From NCBI GenBank assembly GCA_023390175.1, contig JAEWDK010000008.1, forward strand, positions 1-64,000: a stretch of 64,000 bases of DNA, read 5' to 3'. How positions within the stretch are numbered: position 1 is the stretch's first letter; the number at the start of each line of letters is the position of its first letter. Shown here piece by piece: positions 44,312 to 53,695 of the stretch. The position numbers were made by a program, and so were the translations under genes. This stretch comes from Bacillota bacterium (GTDB taxonomy: Bacteria > Bacillota > Clostridia > Oscillospirales > Acutalibacteraceae). Below the pieces are notes generated by a model, which was given only the letters and a program-made list of their open reading frames with translations, made no database searches and was not told where the DNA came from.

Positions 44312-46552
44312 TTATAAATTTTGCGCCGCATTATTCTGAGCGCACAGCCACGACTGCCCAAGGCTGATTGAACTGTCGTTACAGGGAACCGCTTCGTTCA
44401 GGCACACCCGGAATCCGTCGTTCTTCAGCAGTCTTACACACTCCTGCGTCAACAGCTGATTGGCAAAAACGCCCCCGCTCAGCGCGGCGGTATTTTCCCC
44501 GCTTTGTTCCCGCACGCGGCGACAAACAGCAAGCACGGCATGAGCGACCGCCAGATGAAACCCAAGCGCAAGGCTGCCCGTACCGGCGCCGCTTTGCGCC
44601 GCACCATAAAGCTCTTTGATTAATTTTACCTGATTTAAAATCAATTCGCAACCGGTATCCTGAATTTCGAATTCAAGCGGATACGGTGTTTCCCCCGCGG
44701 ACTGTGACGCCGCCGCCGCATTTTCCAAAGCAATGGCGCACTCGCCTTCGTACGTATTTTCGGTTCTGATTTTCAAGATAGCGCTTACCGCGTCAAACAG
44801 CCTGCCCATGCTTGCGCTTTCGCAGGTATTCACTTTGTTTACCACAGCCGCCTTTACCGCTGCAAAACGGGCACCCGGCACTTCAATTCCCGCGGCGTAC
44901 AGGAAGCACAGGGCGGTCAAGCCGGCATCTTTGGAGCCTTGGTCGCCCCCGCACAGGGTCACATAACCCAAATGTGCGCTTCGTTCAAAGCTGCCGCCCC
45001 TGCAAAGCAGGAATTCACTGCCCCACACGCACCCGTCCGTGCCGTAGCCGGTTCCGTCAAACGCAACGCCGACACAGCCTTGCAGGCCGTGTTCAGCCAT
45101 GACGGAGCCAATGTGCGCGTGGTGATGCTGAATTCGCACAAGCGGGGCTCCAAGCTGTGCCGCAAGGCGTGAGGTAAAATAATTCGGGTGCAGGTCGCAA
45201 ACAACGACCGACGGCGTAATGCGGAAAAGCTGTTCCATCCGGCTTAGATTTTGCCGGAACACCTGTGAAACCGCGTATTCCTCCATGTCGCCGAAATACT
45301 GGCTCAGGTAAGCACGGTTCCCCTTATAAAGGCAGAAGCAGGCTTTTAAATCGCCGCCCATCGCGAGAATCGGTTTTTCCGTGCTTCGTTCAAGCAGCAC
45401 CGGCATGGGAACGTATCCCCTGCTGCGGCGAATCATCTGCACGGCGCCGCAAACGACACGCGTGACGGAATCATCCAAGGGGGTAACGATTTGGCGCTGA
45501 TGGTACAGCACGCCGTCCAGACAGCCCGACTGAAGGGAAAGCATTTCCTCATCCCGTATGATAATCGGTTCGTTCGTCAAATTTCCGCTGGTCATGACAA
45601 GCGGGCCGCATTCGTTTAGCAAAAGCTGATGCAGCCCGGTGTAAGGCAAAAATGCGCCTAAAAAGCGGCTTTCGCCGCTGACAGCCGCACAAAACTCGCT
45701 TTGCAGCTGGTTGAGCAATACAATCGGCCTTGCGGGGGAAGTCAGCAGCTTTTCTTCTTCATCATTTACGCTGCAAAGCCGTTTTATCGCGTCAAACGAG
45801 GGGAACATTACCGCAAACGGCTTTTTATCGCGGTGTTTTAAAAGGCGCAGCCGTTCAACCGCAGCCTGATTTTTTGGGGAACAGGCAAACTGATATCCGC
45901 CGATTCCCTTCAGCGCCAGTACCGCACCGGAATTGAGCATTTGAATCCCCTTTTGCAGCGCTTCCTCGCGGTGGTAAACCGCTTCGCCCGTTTTGAAAAT
46001 AAGCTGTGGGCCGCAGTCGTGGCAGGAAATGGTCTGTGCATGGCGGCGGCGCGTATTTGATGTGTATTCCCCGCTGCAGCTGCCACACATGGGGAACTCG
46101 TCCATCGTAATATTGCAGCGGTCGTACGGCAGGCTGTTGATGATGCTGTAGCGCGGGCCGCAGGCCACACAGCTGATGAACGGGTAGCGGTAGCGCCGGT
46201 CAGCCGGGGAAGCAAGCTCCCTTTGGCAGTCCTCGCAAATCGGCAGGTCGGGGGGAATGAGCGGGGTTTCCCCACTGGTCTGTGTGCTCGGAATAATACG
46301 GAACCCCTGAAAGTTCTGCTGGGGAACAGGCTTGGCCACAACCTTGATTACATCTGCGCCGGGGGGCTGTTGCGACTTCAGGCGGTGGATGAATTCATCC
46401 GCCGCCTGTTTTGAAGCATCGGCGGTAATTTCAACAATTCCGCCGTTATTTTGTACGGTTCCGTTAATTCCGAGTTCCTCCGCCAGCCGCGCTACAAAAG
46501 GCCGGTAGCCAACCCCCTGAACAACGCCTAAAACGGAAATGGAGATTGTCAT
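44312..46552 (-). CDS. hypF: Carbamoyltransferase HypF
   Basis: A 746-aa enzyme with the full HypF order: acylphosphatase domain (GVVQGVGYRPFVARLAEE, residues 9-26), two zinc fingers (CEDC...CVAC; CGSC...CHDC), a YrdC-like domain (RLRLLKHRDKKPFAVM) and a Kae1-like domain with HHHAHIGSVMAEH and GTGYGTDG. It converts carbamoyl phosphate into the carbamoyl group later turned into cyanide on HypE. Its start overlaps the hypA stop. Confidence 0.96.
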   Translation of the reverse strand: MTISISVLGVVQGVGYRPFVARLAEELGINGTVQNNGGIVEITADASKQAADEFIHRLKSQQPPGADVIKVVAKPVPQQNFQGFRIIPSTQTSGETPLIPPDLPICEDCQRELASPADRRYRYPFISCVACGPRYSIINSLPYDRCNITMDEFPMCGSCSGEYTSNTRRRHAQTISCHDCGPQLIFKTGEAVYHREEALQKGIQMLNSGAVLALKGIGGYQFACSPKNQAAVERLRLLKHRDKKPFAVMFPSFDAIKRLCSVNDEEEKLLTSPARPIVLLNQLQSEFCAAVSGESRFLGAFLPYTGLHQLLLNECGPLVMTSGNLTNEPIIIRDEEMLSLQSGCLDGVLYHQRQIVTPLDDSVTRVVCGAVQMIRRSRGYVPMPVLLERSTEKPILAMGGDLKACFCLYKGNRAYLSQYFGDMEEYAVSQVFRQNLSRMEQLFRITPSVVVCDLHPNYFTSRLAAQLGAPLVRIQHHHAHIGSVMAEHGLQGCVGVAFDGTGYGTDGCVWGSEFLLCRGGSFERSAHLGYVTLCGGDQGSKDAGLTALCFLYAAGIEVPGARFAAVKAAVVNKVNTCESASMGRLFDAVSAILKIRTENTYEGECAIALENAAAASQSAGETPYPLEFEIQDTGCELILNQVKLIKELYGAAQSGAGTGSLALGFHLAVAHAVLAVCRRVREQSGENTAALSGGVFANQLLTQECVRLLKNDGFRVCLNEAVPCNDSSISLGQSWLCAQNNAAQNL

Positions 46553-46890
46553 GCAAACTCAAGGCTCTCAATTTCCATTTCTTTTCCGATCTCGCTCGGT
46601 TCCCCTTCGGCGCCGCACTGCGGGCACTCGTAGTGGAACGGCTTGCGCTCGAACATTGCGCCGCATTTGGGGCAGCGCAGCATCGTTTTAACCGGGCGCA
46701 CGCAAAGCTGTGCGCCCTCGCAGACTGTTCCGGCCCAGTTTTGCTCCAAGTACATTTGGATGCTGTCGGCCGAATAGCTGGAGCTGTCGCCGATTACAAG
46801 ATGGATTTTTGCAACCTTGTCCTTTTGTTCCTGTTTGGCCTGTTCGGTGGCATATTCTATAATGTGCATTGCTTCATGATAATCATGCAT
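46549..46890 (-). CDS. hypA: Hydrogenase nickel incorporation protein HypA
   Basis: A 113-aa nickel metallochaperone. It begins MHDYHEAMHII; His2 binds nickel, while the usual Glu3 is Asp here. Zinc is held by RCPKCGAMF and YECPQCGAE. ATG 46890 overlaps the echF end by eight bases; GGAG is ten bases upstream. The frame's longer upstream part lies inside echF and is not HypA. Its GTPase partner HypB is not encoded in this operon. Confidence 0.95.
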   Translation of the reverse strand: MHDYHEAMHIIEYATEQAKQEQKDKVAKIHLVIGDSSSYSADSIQMYLEQNWAGTVCEGAQLCVRPVKTMLRCPKCGAMFERKPFHYECPQCGAEGEPSEIGKEMEIESLEFA

Positions 46891-47278
46891 TTGATTCAGT
46901 CTCCTTCTGTTCTGCTGCCACAGGTTCCTTTGGCGGCTCCAGCGGCTTTTCAAAGGTATCGGTATGTTTTTCGCCCGCGGGCGGCGTATAGCTTTGAAGC
47001 ATGGACAGGCACTTTTTCGGGCAGCTTTCCACGCAGTAGCCGCACTGAATGCAGCCGAAGCGCTGAATGGACCATGTTCTTGCCGCGCGGTCAACCGTAA
47101 TGGCGTCCGCAGGGCATTTTTTCGAACACAGGCCGCACAGTACACAGGCATCAATATCGATTCCGATATGGCCCCTTGTGCGCTGCGGATATTCCCGCGG
47201 CTGCTGGGGGTACATTCTTGTGACCGGTTTTGAAAAAAGATTTTTTAAAACAGTTTTGGTAAACGGCATCATATTCAT
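46883..47278 (-). CDS. echF: Ech hydrogenase ferredoxin-like subunit EchF
   Basis: A 131-aa protein with two [4Fe-4S] motifs, CVLCGLCSKKCP and CIQCGYCVESCP, passing electrons between ferredoxin and EchC. An acidic/proline-rich tail after them is longer than the core fold requires. Located between echE and hypA in the operon. Confidence 0.93.
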   Translation of the reverse strand: MNMMPFTKTVLKNLFSKPVTRMYPQQPREYPQRTRGHIGIDIDACVLCGLCSKKCPADAITVDRAARTWSIQRFGCIQCGYCVESCPKKCLSMLQSYTPPAGEKHTDTFEKPLEPPKEPVAAEQKETESNA

Positions 47279-47288
47279 AACGGATTCC

Positions 47289-48368
47289 CTACCTTTCGGT
47301 ACAGCTGATGCACGGGTCGATGGTCAGAATCAAAATCGGGACATCCGCAAGCTGGCAGCCTTTCAGGGTTTCGAGCATGCCCGGAATGTTTGCAAAGGTT
47401 GGGGTGCGCACACGCACACGGTCAAGGAATTTCGTTCCGTTGGCTTTCACATAATAAAGAGCCTCGCCGCGCGGCTGTTCCACGCGCATAAAATATTCAC
47501 CCTGCGGAAAGCCCTTTACCGGAACGGAAACTGGGCCGTCCGGAATTTTGGCGGCCGCCTGGCGGATGATATCGATGGACTGAAAAATTTCATGAATACG
47601 CACATCGGTACGGGCGTAGCTGTCGCCCGCCGTGCTGGTAATCGGTTCAAACTCAATATTCGGATACGCCGCATAGCCTTTTTTCCGCGTGTCAAGCGCA
47701 ATTCCGCTCGCGCGCATAAACGGCCCCACGGCACCCAAATCGTGCGCCTGCTGCTTGGTCAGGAGCCCGACATCCTTTAACCGCGAATTGACTGCGTAAT
47801 CGCCTAAAAATGTCTTTGTAATTTCTTTCAGCTCTTTTTCCATGTCGCCGAACATGCCGACAAAACTCTTGATCATGTCGTTCGGCATATCCTTGAGCAA
47901 GCCGCCAATTTTATTAACGGAGAAGATTACGCGGCCGCCGGTGGAATATTCAAACATATCCAGTATTTTTTCACGCATGCGCCAGCTTTGCATAAACAGG
48001 CTTTCAAAACCGAACGCGTCGGCTAAAAGCCCAAGCCACAAAAGATGGCTGTGCATACGCGACATTTCACTCCAGATGGTGCGCAGGTATTTGGCGCGCT
48101 CCGGAACTTCGACATTCATAATATTTTCCACTGCGCTGCAGTAACCCATGCCGTGCATAAAGCTGCAGATACCGCAGATGCGTTCCGCAACATAGGTGTA
48201 TTCGTTAAAATCCTTCTTTTCCACAAGCTTTTCCAGCCCGCGGTGAACAAAACCGATGGACGGCACAGCCTCGACAACCTTTTCATCCTCAATCACAAGG
48301 TCAAGGTGAATCGGTTCCGGCAAAACCGGATGCTGCGGTCCAAACGGCACAATGCTTCTGGTAGACAT
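47289..48368 (-). CDS. echE: Ech hydrogenase large (NiFe) subunit EchE
   Basis: A 359-aa subunit. The NiFe site cysteines are in RICGIC (N-terminal) and DPCISC (C-terminal). The protein ends at DPCISCTER, with no extension after the arginine where maturation proteases normally cut. It therefore probably needs no endopeptidase, and none is encoded nearby. Together with EchC it makes H2 from reduced ferredoxin. GGAGGAG precedes the ATG. Confidence 0.96.
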   Translation of the reverse strand: MSTRSIVPFGPQHPVLPEPIHLDLVIEDEKVVEAVPSIGFVHRGLEKLVEKKDFNEYTYVAERICGICSFMHGMGYCSAVENIMNVEVPERAKYLRTIWSEMSRMHSHLLWLGLLADAFGFESLFMQSWRMREKILDMFEYSTGGRVIFSVNKIGGLLKDMPNDMIKSFVGMFGDMEKELKEITKTFLGDYAVNSRLKDVGLLTKQQAHDLGAVGPFMRASGIALDTRKKGYAAYPNIEFEPITSTAGDSYARTDVRIHEIFQSIDIIRQAAAKIPDGPVSVPVKGFPQGEYFMRVEQPRGEALYYVKANGTKFLDRVRVRTPTFANIPGMLETLKGCQLADVPILILTIDPCISCTER

Positions 48369-48382
48369 CGCGTACTCCTCCT

Positions 48383-48718
48383 TTATTTAAAGGGCGCTTC
48401 CTTTTCAATCCGGTACAGATTGCCCTTGTAATCCAATGTAATCAGTTTGATTTTTACGCCGAACAGATCGACAATCTCGTTCTCGTAAAGAAATGCAGGT
48501 TCATAAATATTGCTGATGCTTGTCACTTCGGCGTCTTCCGCGACTTCAAGCCGCAAATTGACAAGGTCATATTCTTTTCCGAAGGAATAGTTTAGCTCAT
48601 AGCCTTCTTTTGTTCTGGTGGAACCGATTTGCACCAAACGGTAACCGTCGTGCTTCATTTGAAGCGCCTGGGGTACCAGATCGCCTGGGCCGATGCTGAT
48701 AATTTGTCCGTCCGTCAT
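48383..48718 (-). CDS. echD: Ech hydrogenase subunit EchD
   Basis: A 111-aa NuoC-like (30-kDa) subunit; the late section FLYENEIVDLFGVKI matches the E..D.FG motif of this family. Overlaps the echC stop by four bases. Confidence 0.92.
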   Translation of the reverse strand: MTDGQIISIGPGDLVPQALQMKHDGYRLVQIGSTRTKEGYELNYSFGKEYDLVNLRLEVAEDAEVTSISNIYEPAFLYENEIVDLFGVKIKLITLDYKGNLYRIEKEAPFK

Positions 48719-49155
48719 TCCGCCGCTCCCTTTCTGAATTGTTTGCGCTTTTCATCAAGCAGTGCAACCGCCTGAACCACGCCGTCCATAATTGCCTCCG
48801 GCCTTGCGGCACAGCCGGGAACGTAAATATCCACAGGCAAAACCTTATCCACGCCGCCAAGAATATTATAGCATTCCTTAAAAATTCCGCCGTTGCAGGC
48901 GCAGATTCCAACCGCGACAACCACCTTCGGGTTTGGCATTTGTGCGTAAATCTGCTTTACCACGGGTTCGTTCTGTGCATTGATGCCACCCGTGATAAGA
49001 AAAATATCCGCGTGCTTGGGATTGCCGGTATTGATTACACCGAAGCGCTCCACATCGTAAACCGGTGTTAAGCAGGCAAGCACCTCAATGTCACAGCCGT
49101 TGCAGCTGGAACCGTCATAGTGTAAAAGCCACGGTGATTTTGAAACTTTCAGCAT
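48715..49155 (-). CDS. echC: Ech hydrogenase small subunit EchC
   Basis: A 146-aa NuoB-like subunit. Four cysteines for the proximal [4Fe-4S] cluster are in SSCNGCDIE, VGICACNGG and VPGCAARPEA. It docks with EchE. TAGGAGGCGG lies ahead of the start. Confidence 0.95.
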   Translation of the reverse strand: MLKVSKSPWLLHYDGSSCNGCDIEVLACLTPVYDVERFGVINTGNPKHADIFLITGGINAQNEPVVKQIYAQMPNPKVVVAVGICACNGGIFKECYNILGGVDKVLPVDIYVPGCAARPEAIMDGVVQAVALLDEKRKQFRKGAAE

Positions 49156-49169
49156 TTGTTACCCGCCTC

Positions 49170-50039
49170 CTACTGTATTAAAGTGAGAATCAACACATTG
49201 ATTACGCCTGCAATCAGCGTAATAATCCAGGTTGATTTCAGCATAAATTCCCACTTGACGCGCGGGAATGTATTATCAATAAGGATTTCCACAAAATAGG
49301 AAAGAATGCATACCACAACCGCGACCAACACGCTCCACCAGTCTGAAGTCATAACGAACAGGCCGACGATTCCCAGCAGGAAAACATTTTCATACCAGTG
49401 GGAAAGTTCCACCAGTGCAAGAATATTGCCCGAAAGCTCGGTGGTAAGCCCCTTCACCATTTCCTGATGCGCATGGTGCGTGGTGCTGAGGTCAAACGGC
49501 GATTTGCGGAATTTGATCACAAGAATCCATAAGAATCCGACGAAAATACCCGGCATATACACAATTGCCGGTATGTGGCTGTACACGATAATATCCCTGA
49601 CAGCAAAGCTGCCGGTTACAATGTAGAATCCGATGCCGACCAAAAGCACCATCGGTTCATACGCCATCATCTGCATCAGTTCCCTTTGTGCACCCATGGA
49701 GCTGTAAGGGGAATTGGCCGAGCAGGCCGACATGATAAAGAAAATGCCCGCAAGGGTCAGCGCGAAAAACACCAGCAGCAAATCGCCGCCGGAAAAGAAC
49801 AGGCAGCCTGTGAAGACAATGAACACCAGGAAGCCGCAGACCAAAAAGTCCTGAACATTGTTTACCACAACGGCCTGTTTGTTGAACAGCTTGAATAAAT
49901 CATAGAACGGCTGGAACACCGAAGGACCCTGCCGGCCCTGCATCCTTGCAGTGATTTTGCGGTCAAACCCGGCTAAAAACCCGCCGACTACCGGCCCAAG
50001 GAGCAGGTAAAGCACAACGCAAACAACGGAAAGATTCAT
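49170..50039 (-). CDS. echB: Ech hydrogenase membrane subunit EchB
   Basis: A 289-aa NuoH-like membrane protein with about eight helices and the conserved loop DRKITARMQGRQGPSVFQPFYD plus KFRKSPFDLSTTHHAHQE (facing EchC/E). It anchors the hydrogenase arm. Its ATG shares bases with the echA stop. Confidence 0.95.
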   Translation of the reverse strand: MNLSVVCVVLYLLLGPVVGGFLAGFDRKITARMQGRQGPSVFQPFYDLFKLFNKQAVVVNNVQDFLVCGFLVFIVFTGCLFFSGGDLLLVFFALTLAGIFFIMSACSANSPYSSMGAQRELMQMMAYEPMVLLVGIGFYIVTGSFAVRDIIVYSHIPAIVYMPGIFVGFLWILVIKFRKSPFDLSTTHHAHQEMVKGLTTELSGNILALVELSHWYENVFLLGIVGLFVMTSDWWSVLVAVVVCILSYFVEILIDNTFPRVKWEFMLKSTWIITLIAGVINVLILTLIQ

Positions 50040-51952
50040 TACACTGCACCCCCAATCGCAACAACCATCATAATAATAATCGCGGCCGCCGCAAGAGCCA
50101 GGGAAGGCTTTAACAGCTTCTTTTCACCGAAATAATCTTCCATATACCAATTGGCAAGGTACATTTTCTTTGTTTCGCCGAAGGAGTCAATAAAGGAGCG
50201 GTCGTTTCCGGCGTTGCCGCCGCCCATGTAGGACATTACGATCTTTTTCTTCTTGCCGAAGGTAAGCAAACGCACGGCAATCGGAAGAATCACAATCATG
50301 CAGAGCATCATCAGCATAATATTCATGTTGCCGCTGCTGATAATCGCCGGAACTTCATCATGGAACATGTCCGCAAGGAACGGTTCCACCAAATACAGCG
50401 AAGCAATCGGGAAGGAAACGCACAGGGCAATCATGATAAACGCCTGCGACAGGAGCGAAAACCATTCGCTGCCCTTTGTGGTGTTGGGCAGGCGCTCCGA
50501 GTTATGGATCATTGCCACAAGCTTGCCGAGCCATTTTGTCCAATAAAAGAGCGTGGACGCGCTGCCAAACACAACAAAAAGGACCAGCAGCACGCTTTTT
50601 GAGTCAACGAACGCTTTTAACGCGGCCCATTTTGAAATCAGCATGCCGAACGGTGCCAGGAACATGCCCGCAATACCGACAATCATCACGAAAGCCAGTT
50701 CCGGCAGCTTTACAATCAGGCCGTGCATGTCTTCAATATTACGGCTGCCGATGCTGTTTTCAACAGCGCCGACAGAAAGGAACATCAGCGATTTTGAAAC
50801 CGCGTGGAACATCATCAGCAGCACTCCGGCCCAAACAGCCTCATGCAGGCCGACGCCGGCGCAGGCGGTAATCAAACCAAGGTTGGAAATTGTGGAGTAG
50901 GCAAGCACTTTTTTGCCGTCGCTCTGTGAAATGGCCAGAAGCGAGGTAATGAAGAAAGTGAATCCGCCCACAGTAGTCACCATTGAACCGGCAAGGTTGC
51001 CGGCAAGTGCGGGAGAAAGGCGAATCAGAAGATAAACGCCCGCTTTGACCATAGTTGCGGAATGCAGCAGAGCGGAGGTTGGCGTTGGGGCAACCATCGC
51101 GCCCAAAAGCCACCCGGAAAACGGAAGCTGCGCGCTCTTTGTCAGCCCGGCAAAAGCAAGCAGGATTACGGGGATAAGCGCTGCTTCGGTTCCCACCCCC
51201 ATTGTAACCAGCTTTTCCAGTTCAACCACCTGAAGCTTTTTGGCGCAATATACAATTGCCACCGCAAACCCAAGGCCGCCCAAAAGGTTCATCCATAAGG
51301 CTTTAAAGGAATTGTTGATTGCTTCCTCCGACTGATTATAGCCGATCAGCAGGAAGGAGCAGATGCTCGTAATCTCCCAGAAAAAGTAAATCCAGGTCAA
51401 ATTGCTTGAGAATACCAAGCCGAACATGGCTCCCAGAAAGACAAACAGCATGGCAAAGAAGAACGGGCGCCTGTCTTTAAAGTCCGTGTGGTGCGCATGG
51501 TAATCTTTCATGTAGCCAACCGCATAAACGCAAATCAGCGTGCCGATTACACCGATAATCAGGCACATGATAATTGTGAGCTTGTCTGCCACAATATGCA
51601 TGCCTTCGATTTTGCTCCCGCCCGAAAGCTCAAGCCAGGCAATCAGCCCGGTCTGCGCAACGGAAAGCAGCGCGACATAATATTTTTTGTACCGGACACC
51701 GTAATAAACCACAAGCCCCATAATCCCGAGCTCCGCAATCAGCATCAGTGTATCGACTGTGTGCGTTTCGGCAAGGTACGTTGTGTTTTTCCCCGACAGC
51801 AGGGCGTCTGTAACAAAATAAAGGACTGCTGCAACAATCAGGATACAGCAGGTGAAAATGAAGTATTTTCTCGTTTTTCCGTGTTTCTTCATAAACGACA
51901 AGACTGCCGCCGCGAGGAACGGAAAACAAATTAGAAATGCAATGACTGGCAA
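50039..51952 (-). CDS. echA: Ech hydrogenase ion-pumping subunit EchA
   Basis: A 637-aa NuoL/MrpA-like antiporter subunit of about sixteen helices. LTWIYFFWEITSICSFLLIG contains the key glutamate and KSAQLPFSGWLLGAM the key lysine of the proton channel. It is the first gene of the ech-hyp operon. The complex couples ferredoxin oxidation and H2 production to H+ or Na+ transport. Confidence 0.95.
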   Translation of the reverse strand: MPVIAFLICFPFLAAAVLSFMKKHGKTRKYFIFTCCILIVAAVLYFVTDALLSGKNTTYLAETHTVDTLMLIAELGIMGLVVYYGVRYKKYYVALLSVAQTGLIAWLELSGGSKIEGMHIVADKLTIIMCLIIGVIGTLICVYAVGYMKDYHAHHTDFKDRRPFFFAMLFVFLGAMFGLVFSSNLTWIYFFWEITSICSFLLIGYNQSEEAINNSFKALWMNLLGGLGFAVAIVYCAKKLQVVELEKLVTMGVGTEAALIPVILLAFAGLTKSAQLPFSGWLLGAMVAPTPTSALLHSATMVKAGVYLLIRLSPALAGNLAGSMVTTVGGFTFFITSLLAISQSDGKKVLAYSTISNLGLITACAGVGLHEAVWAGVLLMMFHAVSKSLMFLSVGAVENSIGSRNIEDMHGLIVKLPELAFVMIVGIAGMFLAPFGMLISKWAALKAFVDSKSVLLVLFVVFGSASTLFYWTKWLGKLVAMIHNSERLPNTTKGSEWFSLLSQAFIMIALCVSFPIASLYLVEPFLADMFHDEVPAIISSGNMNIMLMMLCMIVILPIAVRLLTFGKKKKIVMSYMGGGNAGNDRSFIDSFGETKKMYLANWYMEDYFGEKKLLKPSLALAAAAIIIMMVVAIGGAV

Positions 51953-52007
51953 AAGGATACCCCCTCGTTAATTTGACTGATTTTTACCAACATTCAATAA
52001 TGATTTT

Positions 52008-52039
52008 ATTATACTACTTCTTTCGACACATACTGTCAA
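52008..52039 (-). promoter_or_regulatory. Probable promoter of the ech-hyp operon
   Basis: Minus-strand TTGACA (52034-52039), 17 bases, TAGTAT (52011-52016), which overlaps TATAAT (52008-52013) at a longer spacing. Located about 60 bases before echA. Confidence 0.55.
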
Positions 52040-52176
52040 TAAATTTGGCGTTAAACTGCAAAAATATTTTGTATATTCGATGATATTTTTTAGCTAAGTT
52101 GTTTTTTGGCTCTATTCCTGGATTTTTTACCAATTTTTGTATGAATTTCCTTTTTATTATCTTCAATAACATAAAT

Positions 52177-52208
52177 AAAAATGCGTCCCCAAAAAAGGAA
52201 CGCATTTT
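52177..52208 (-). terminator. Terminator of niaX
   Basis: A stem of AAAATGCGT with ACGCATTTT plus inner pairs, ending in ATTTTTATTTAT on the minus strand. Confidence 0.75.
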
Positions 52209-52317
52209 AACGAATTCTATTTTAATAAAGTCAATTACGGTATAAATACTTCGGCGTGTGCAGTGCAGATTTGCAGCTGCGCACTTAAGCGAATTCAAGC
52301 CCTGTCCAAACAGACTG

Positions 52318-52905
52318 CTATTGTGCTGCCGCTTGACTTTTTACGGCAATTTTGGCACTGACCGGAATTTTAATTACATGCGTTAACGGTTTCCAAACAA
52401 AAATCGCAATACCGAAATCAACCATGCTATGCACCGCCGTCACACCGCCCACAAGCAGAACAACGGAGGTCAGAAATTCCTGCGCGCTCTTTGGCACGCC
52501 CATTACCACATAGTACAAAGTGACTGCCGCAACTTCGCTTACCGCATGAATCAACGCCAGAAGGAAGCCAAACGCGGCGGTGCGCCCAAGCGACGATAAG
52601 GCGCCCGAATGCTTTTTCAAAATATACGCGCCGACTAAAGCAAATATGATATGGGAAAACGCCCGCAGTACAATGACAACCGGGAAACCGGCAAGCAAAA
52701 ATCCGGCCGTGCTCCCAAGCGCTACCGCTACTGCGACGGGCGGTGAAATAAACAGTGCGATAAACACCGGGACATGGCTTGCCAGTGTGACCGAAGCCGG
52801 CCCTAACACAAGTTTGGGGCAAAACATGGGGATTACAATAGCGATTGCAATCAGCAGCGCGGCGATTGTCATCGTCTGCAGACTCGTTTTCATGTTATGT
52901 TTCAT
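52318..52905 (-). CDS. niaX: Niacin ECF transporter substrate-binding (S) component NiaX
   Basis: A 195-aa membrane protein with about six helices, typical of ECF S components (LLIAIAIVIPMFCPKLVLGPASVTLASHVPVFIA, quoted in part as the first helices). The adjacent NiaR gene and the operator before it identify the substrate as niacin. It works with a shared ECF A/A'/T module encoded elsewhere. ATG at 52905 has AAAGG nine bases upstream; a longer frame to 52932 lacks one. Confidence 0.85.
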   Translation of the reverse strand: MKHNMKTSLQTMTIAALLIAIAIVIPMFCPKLVLGPASVTLASHVPVFIALFISPPVAVAVALGSTAGFLLAGFPVVIVLRAFSHIIFALVGAYILKKHSGALSSLGRTAAFGFLLALIHAVSEVAAVTLYYVVMGVPKSAQEFLTSVVLLVGGVTAVHSMVDFGIAIFVWKPLTHVIKIPVSAKIAVKSQAAAQ

Positions 52906-52950
52906 AATTCTGCGCCTTTCAATTATCGTCATTCTTTCGTGTCTTTATAT

Positions 52951-53002
52951 GTGTCATGACACCTGTAATGAATATTGTAATAAAAAGGCGCGTAAATGTC
53001 AA
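52951..53002 (-). promoter_or_regulatory. Promoter and NiaR operator of niaX
   Basis: Minus-strand TTGACA (52997-53002), 17 bases, TACAAT (52974-52979); then the perfect 12-bp palindrome GTGTCATGACAC at 52951-52962, just past the start point. NiaR would bind it when niacin is plentiful. Confidence 0.78.
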
Positions 53003-53009
53003 GTGCAAA

Positions 53010-53531
53010 TTACTTAATAAACAGGATTCCCTTTGCCTTCAGCTCCTCGAGCACCCGCTGATACGCTTCTTCCGACCGGCAGGAAATTGTGTGCAGATGG
53101 ATTCCCTCTGTTAAATCGGACAGGGGCGCCGCATGTTCCTTTGCAAGCTTTTCCATAAAATTATCCGCGTCATAGCGGGAAAATATTTGCAGCTGCCCGG
53201 AAAGCTGCCCGTAAACCGCATGCTCCACAATCACATCGATCAGCCCGCAGCCGTTGTCCACAATGGTGTACAATTCTTCGGCAAGGTTGCTGTTGTCGTG
53301 CCTGCATGCGATGGTATGGATAATTTCATCCGCCCGTGCGTTCTGGTCCACCAAAATATACCCGCGCGGCGTGGCCGAAATATTGACGTTGGCAGCACGC
53401 AGCAGCGCGATATCCCCCACAATCACCTGGCGGCTCACCTGAAACCGTGCGGCAATCATACCCGCGCTGGCCGGCTGCGCGCTTTGCCTGAGCAATTCCA
53501 ATATTTTTTGGCGCCTTTGTGCCGCATCCAT
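53010..53531 (-). CDS. niaR: Niacin-responsive repressor NiaR
   Basis: A 173-aa regulator with an N-terminal HTH_11 domain (ILELLRQSAQPASAGMIAARF, in part) and a C-terminal 3H domain with three conserved histidines (IHTIACRH; VEHAVYGQL; HLHTIS). It represses NAD biosynthesis or niacin uptake genes in Firmicutes. Directly upstream of niaX, same strand. GAGGG lies just before the ATG. Confidence 0.93.
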   Translation of the reverse strand: MDAAQRRQKILELLRQSAQPASAGMIAARFQVSRQVIVGDIALLRAANVNISATPRGYILVDQNARADEIIHTIACRHDNSNLAEELYTIVDNGCGLIDVIVEHAVYGQLSGQLQIFSRYDADNFMEKLAKEHAAPLSDLTEGIHLHTISCRSEEAYQRVLEELKAKGILFIK

Positions 53532-53549
53532 CTCTATCCCTCATTTTTT

Positions 53550-53573
53550 ATAAGAATTCTTATTGCTATCATA
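53550..53573 (-). promoter_or_regulatory. Palindrome at the niaR promoter
   Basis: A perfect 14-bp palindrome ATAAGAATTCTTAT (53550-53563) sits at the expected start point of an extended -10 promoter (TATGAT on the minus strand, 53568-53573). It differs from the GTGTCATGACAC site, so another factor may bind. Confidence 0.45.
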
Positions 53574-53695
53574 CCACAAAAGCGGTAAAAGCGATATGCT
53601 GTTTACAAGAAGTTTCACTCATAAAACAACCGGCCGGTTTTCGCAGCCGGTTTTACCGGGGTCTTGAAAATGTGCGCTAGAACAGGGCGCGGTCA

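Larger units (their letters stand above)
51953..52317. other. Intergenic region between ech operon and niaX
   Basis: This 365-base AT-rich stretch holds the ech promoter and the niaX terminator. A 94-codon frame across it overlaps both signals and has no coding character. Nothing else was recognised. Confidence 0.6.

Noticed and set aside
52014..52298. 94-codon minus-strand frame before echA
   Set aside because: It overlaps the niaX terminator and ech promoter and has no coding features.
53627..53655. Terminator-like AACCGGC...GCCGGTT stem upstream of the FetA-like gene
   Set aside because: No gene on either strand would read into it and the T-run is short; left unassigned.
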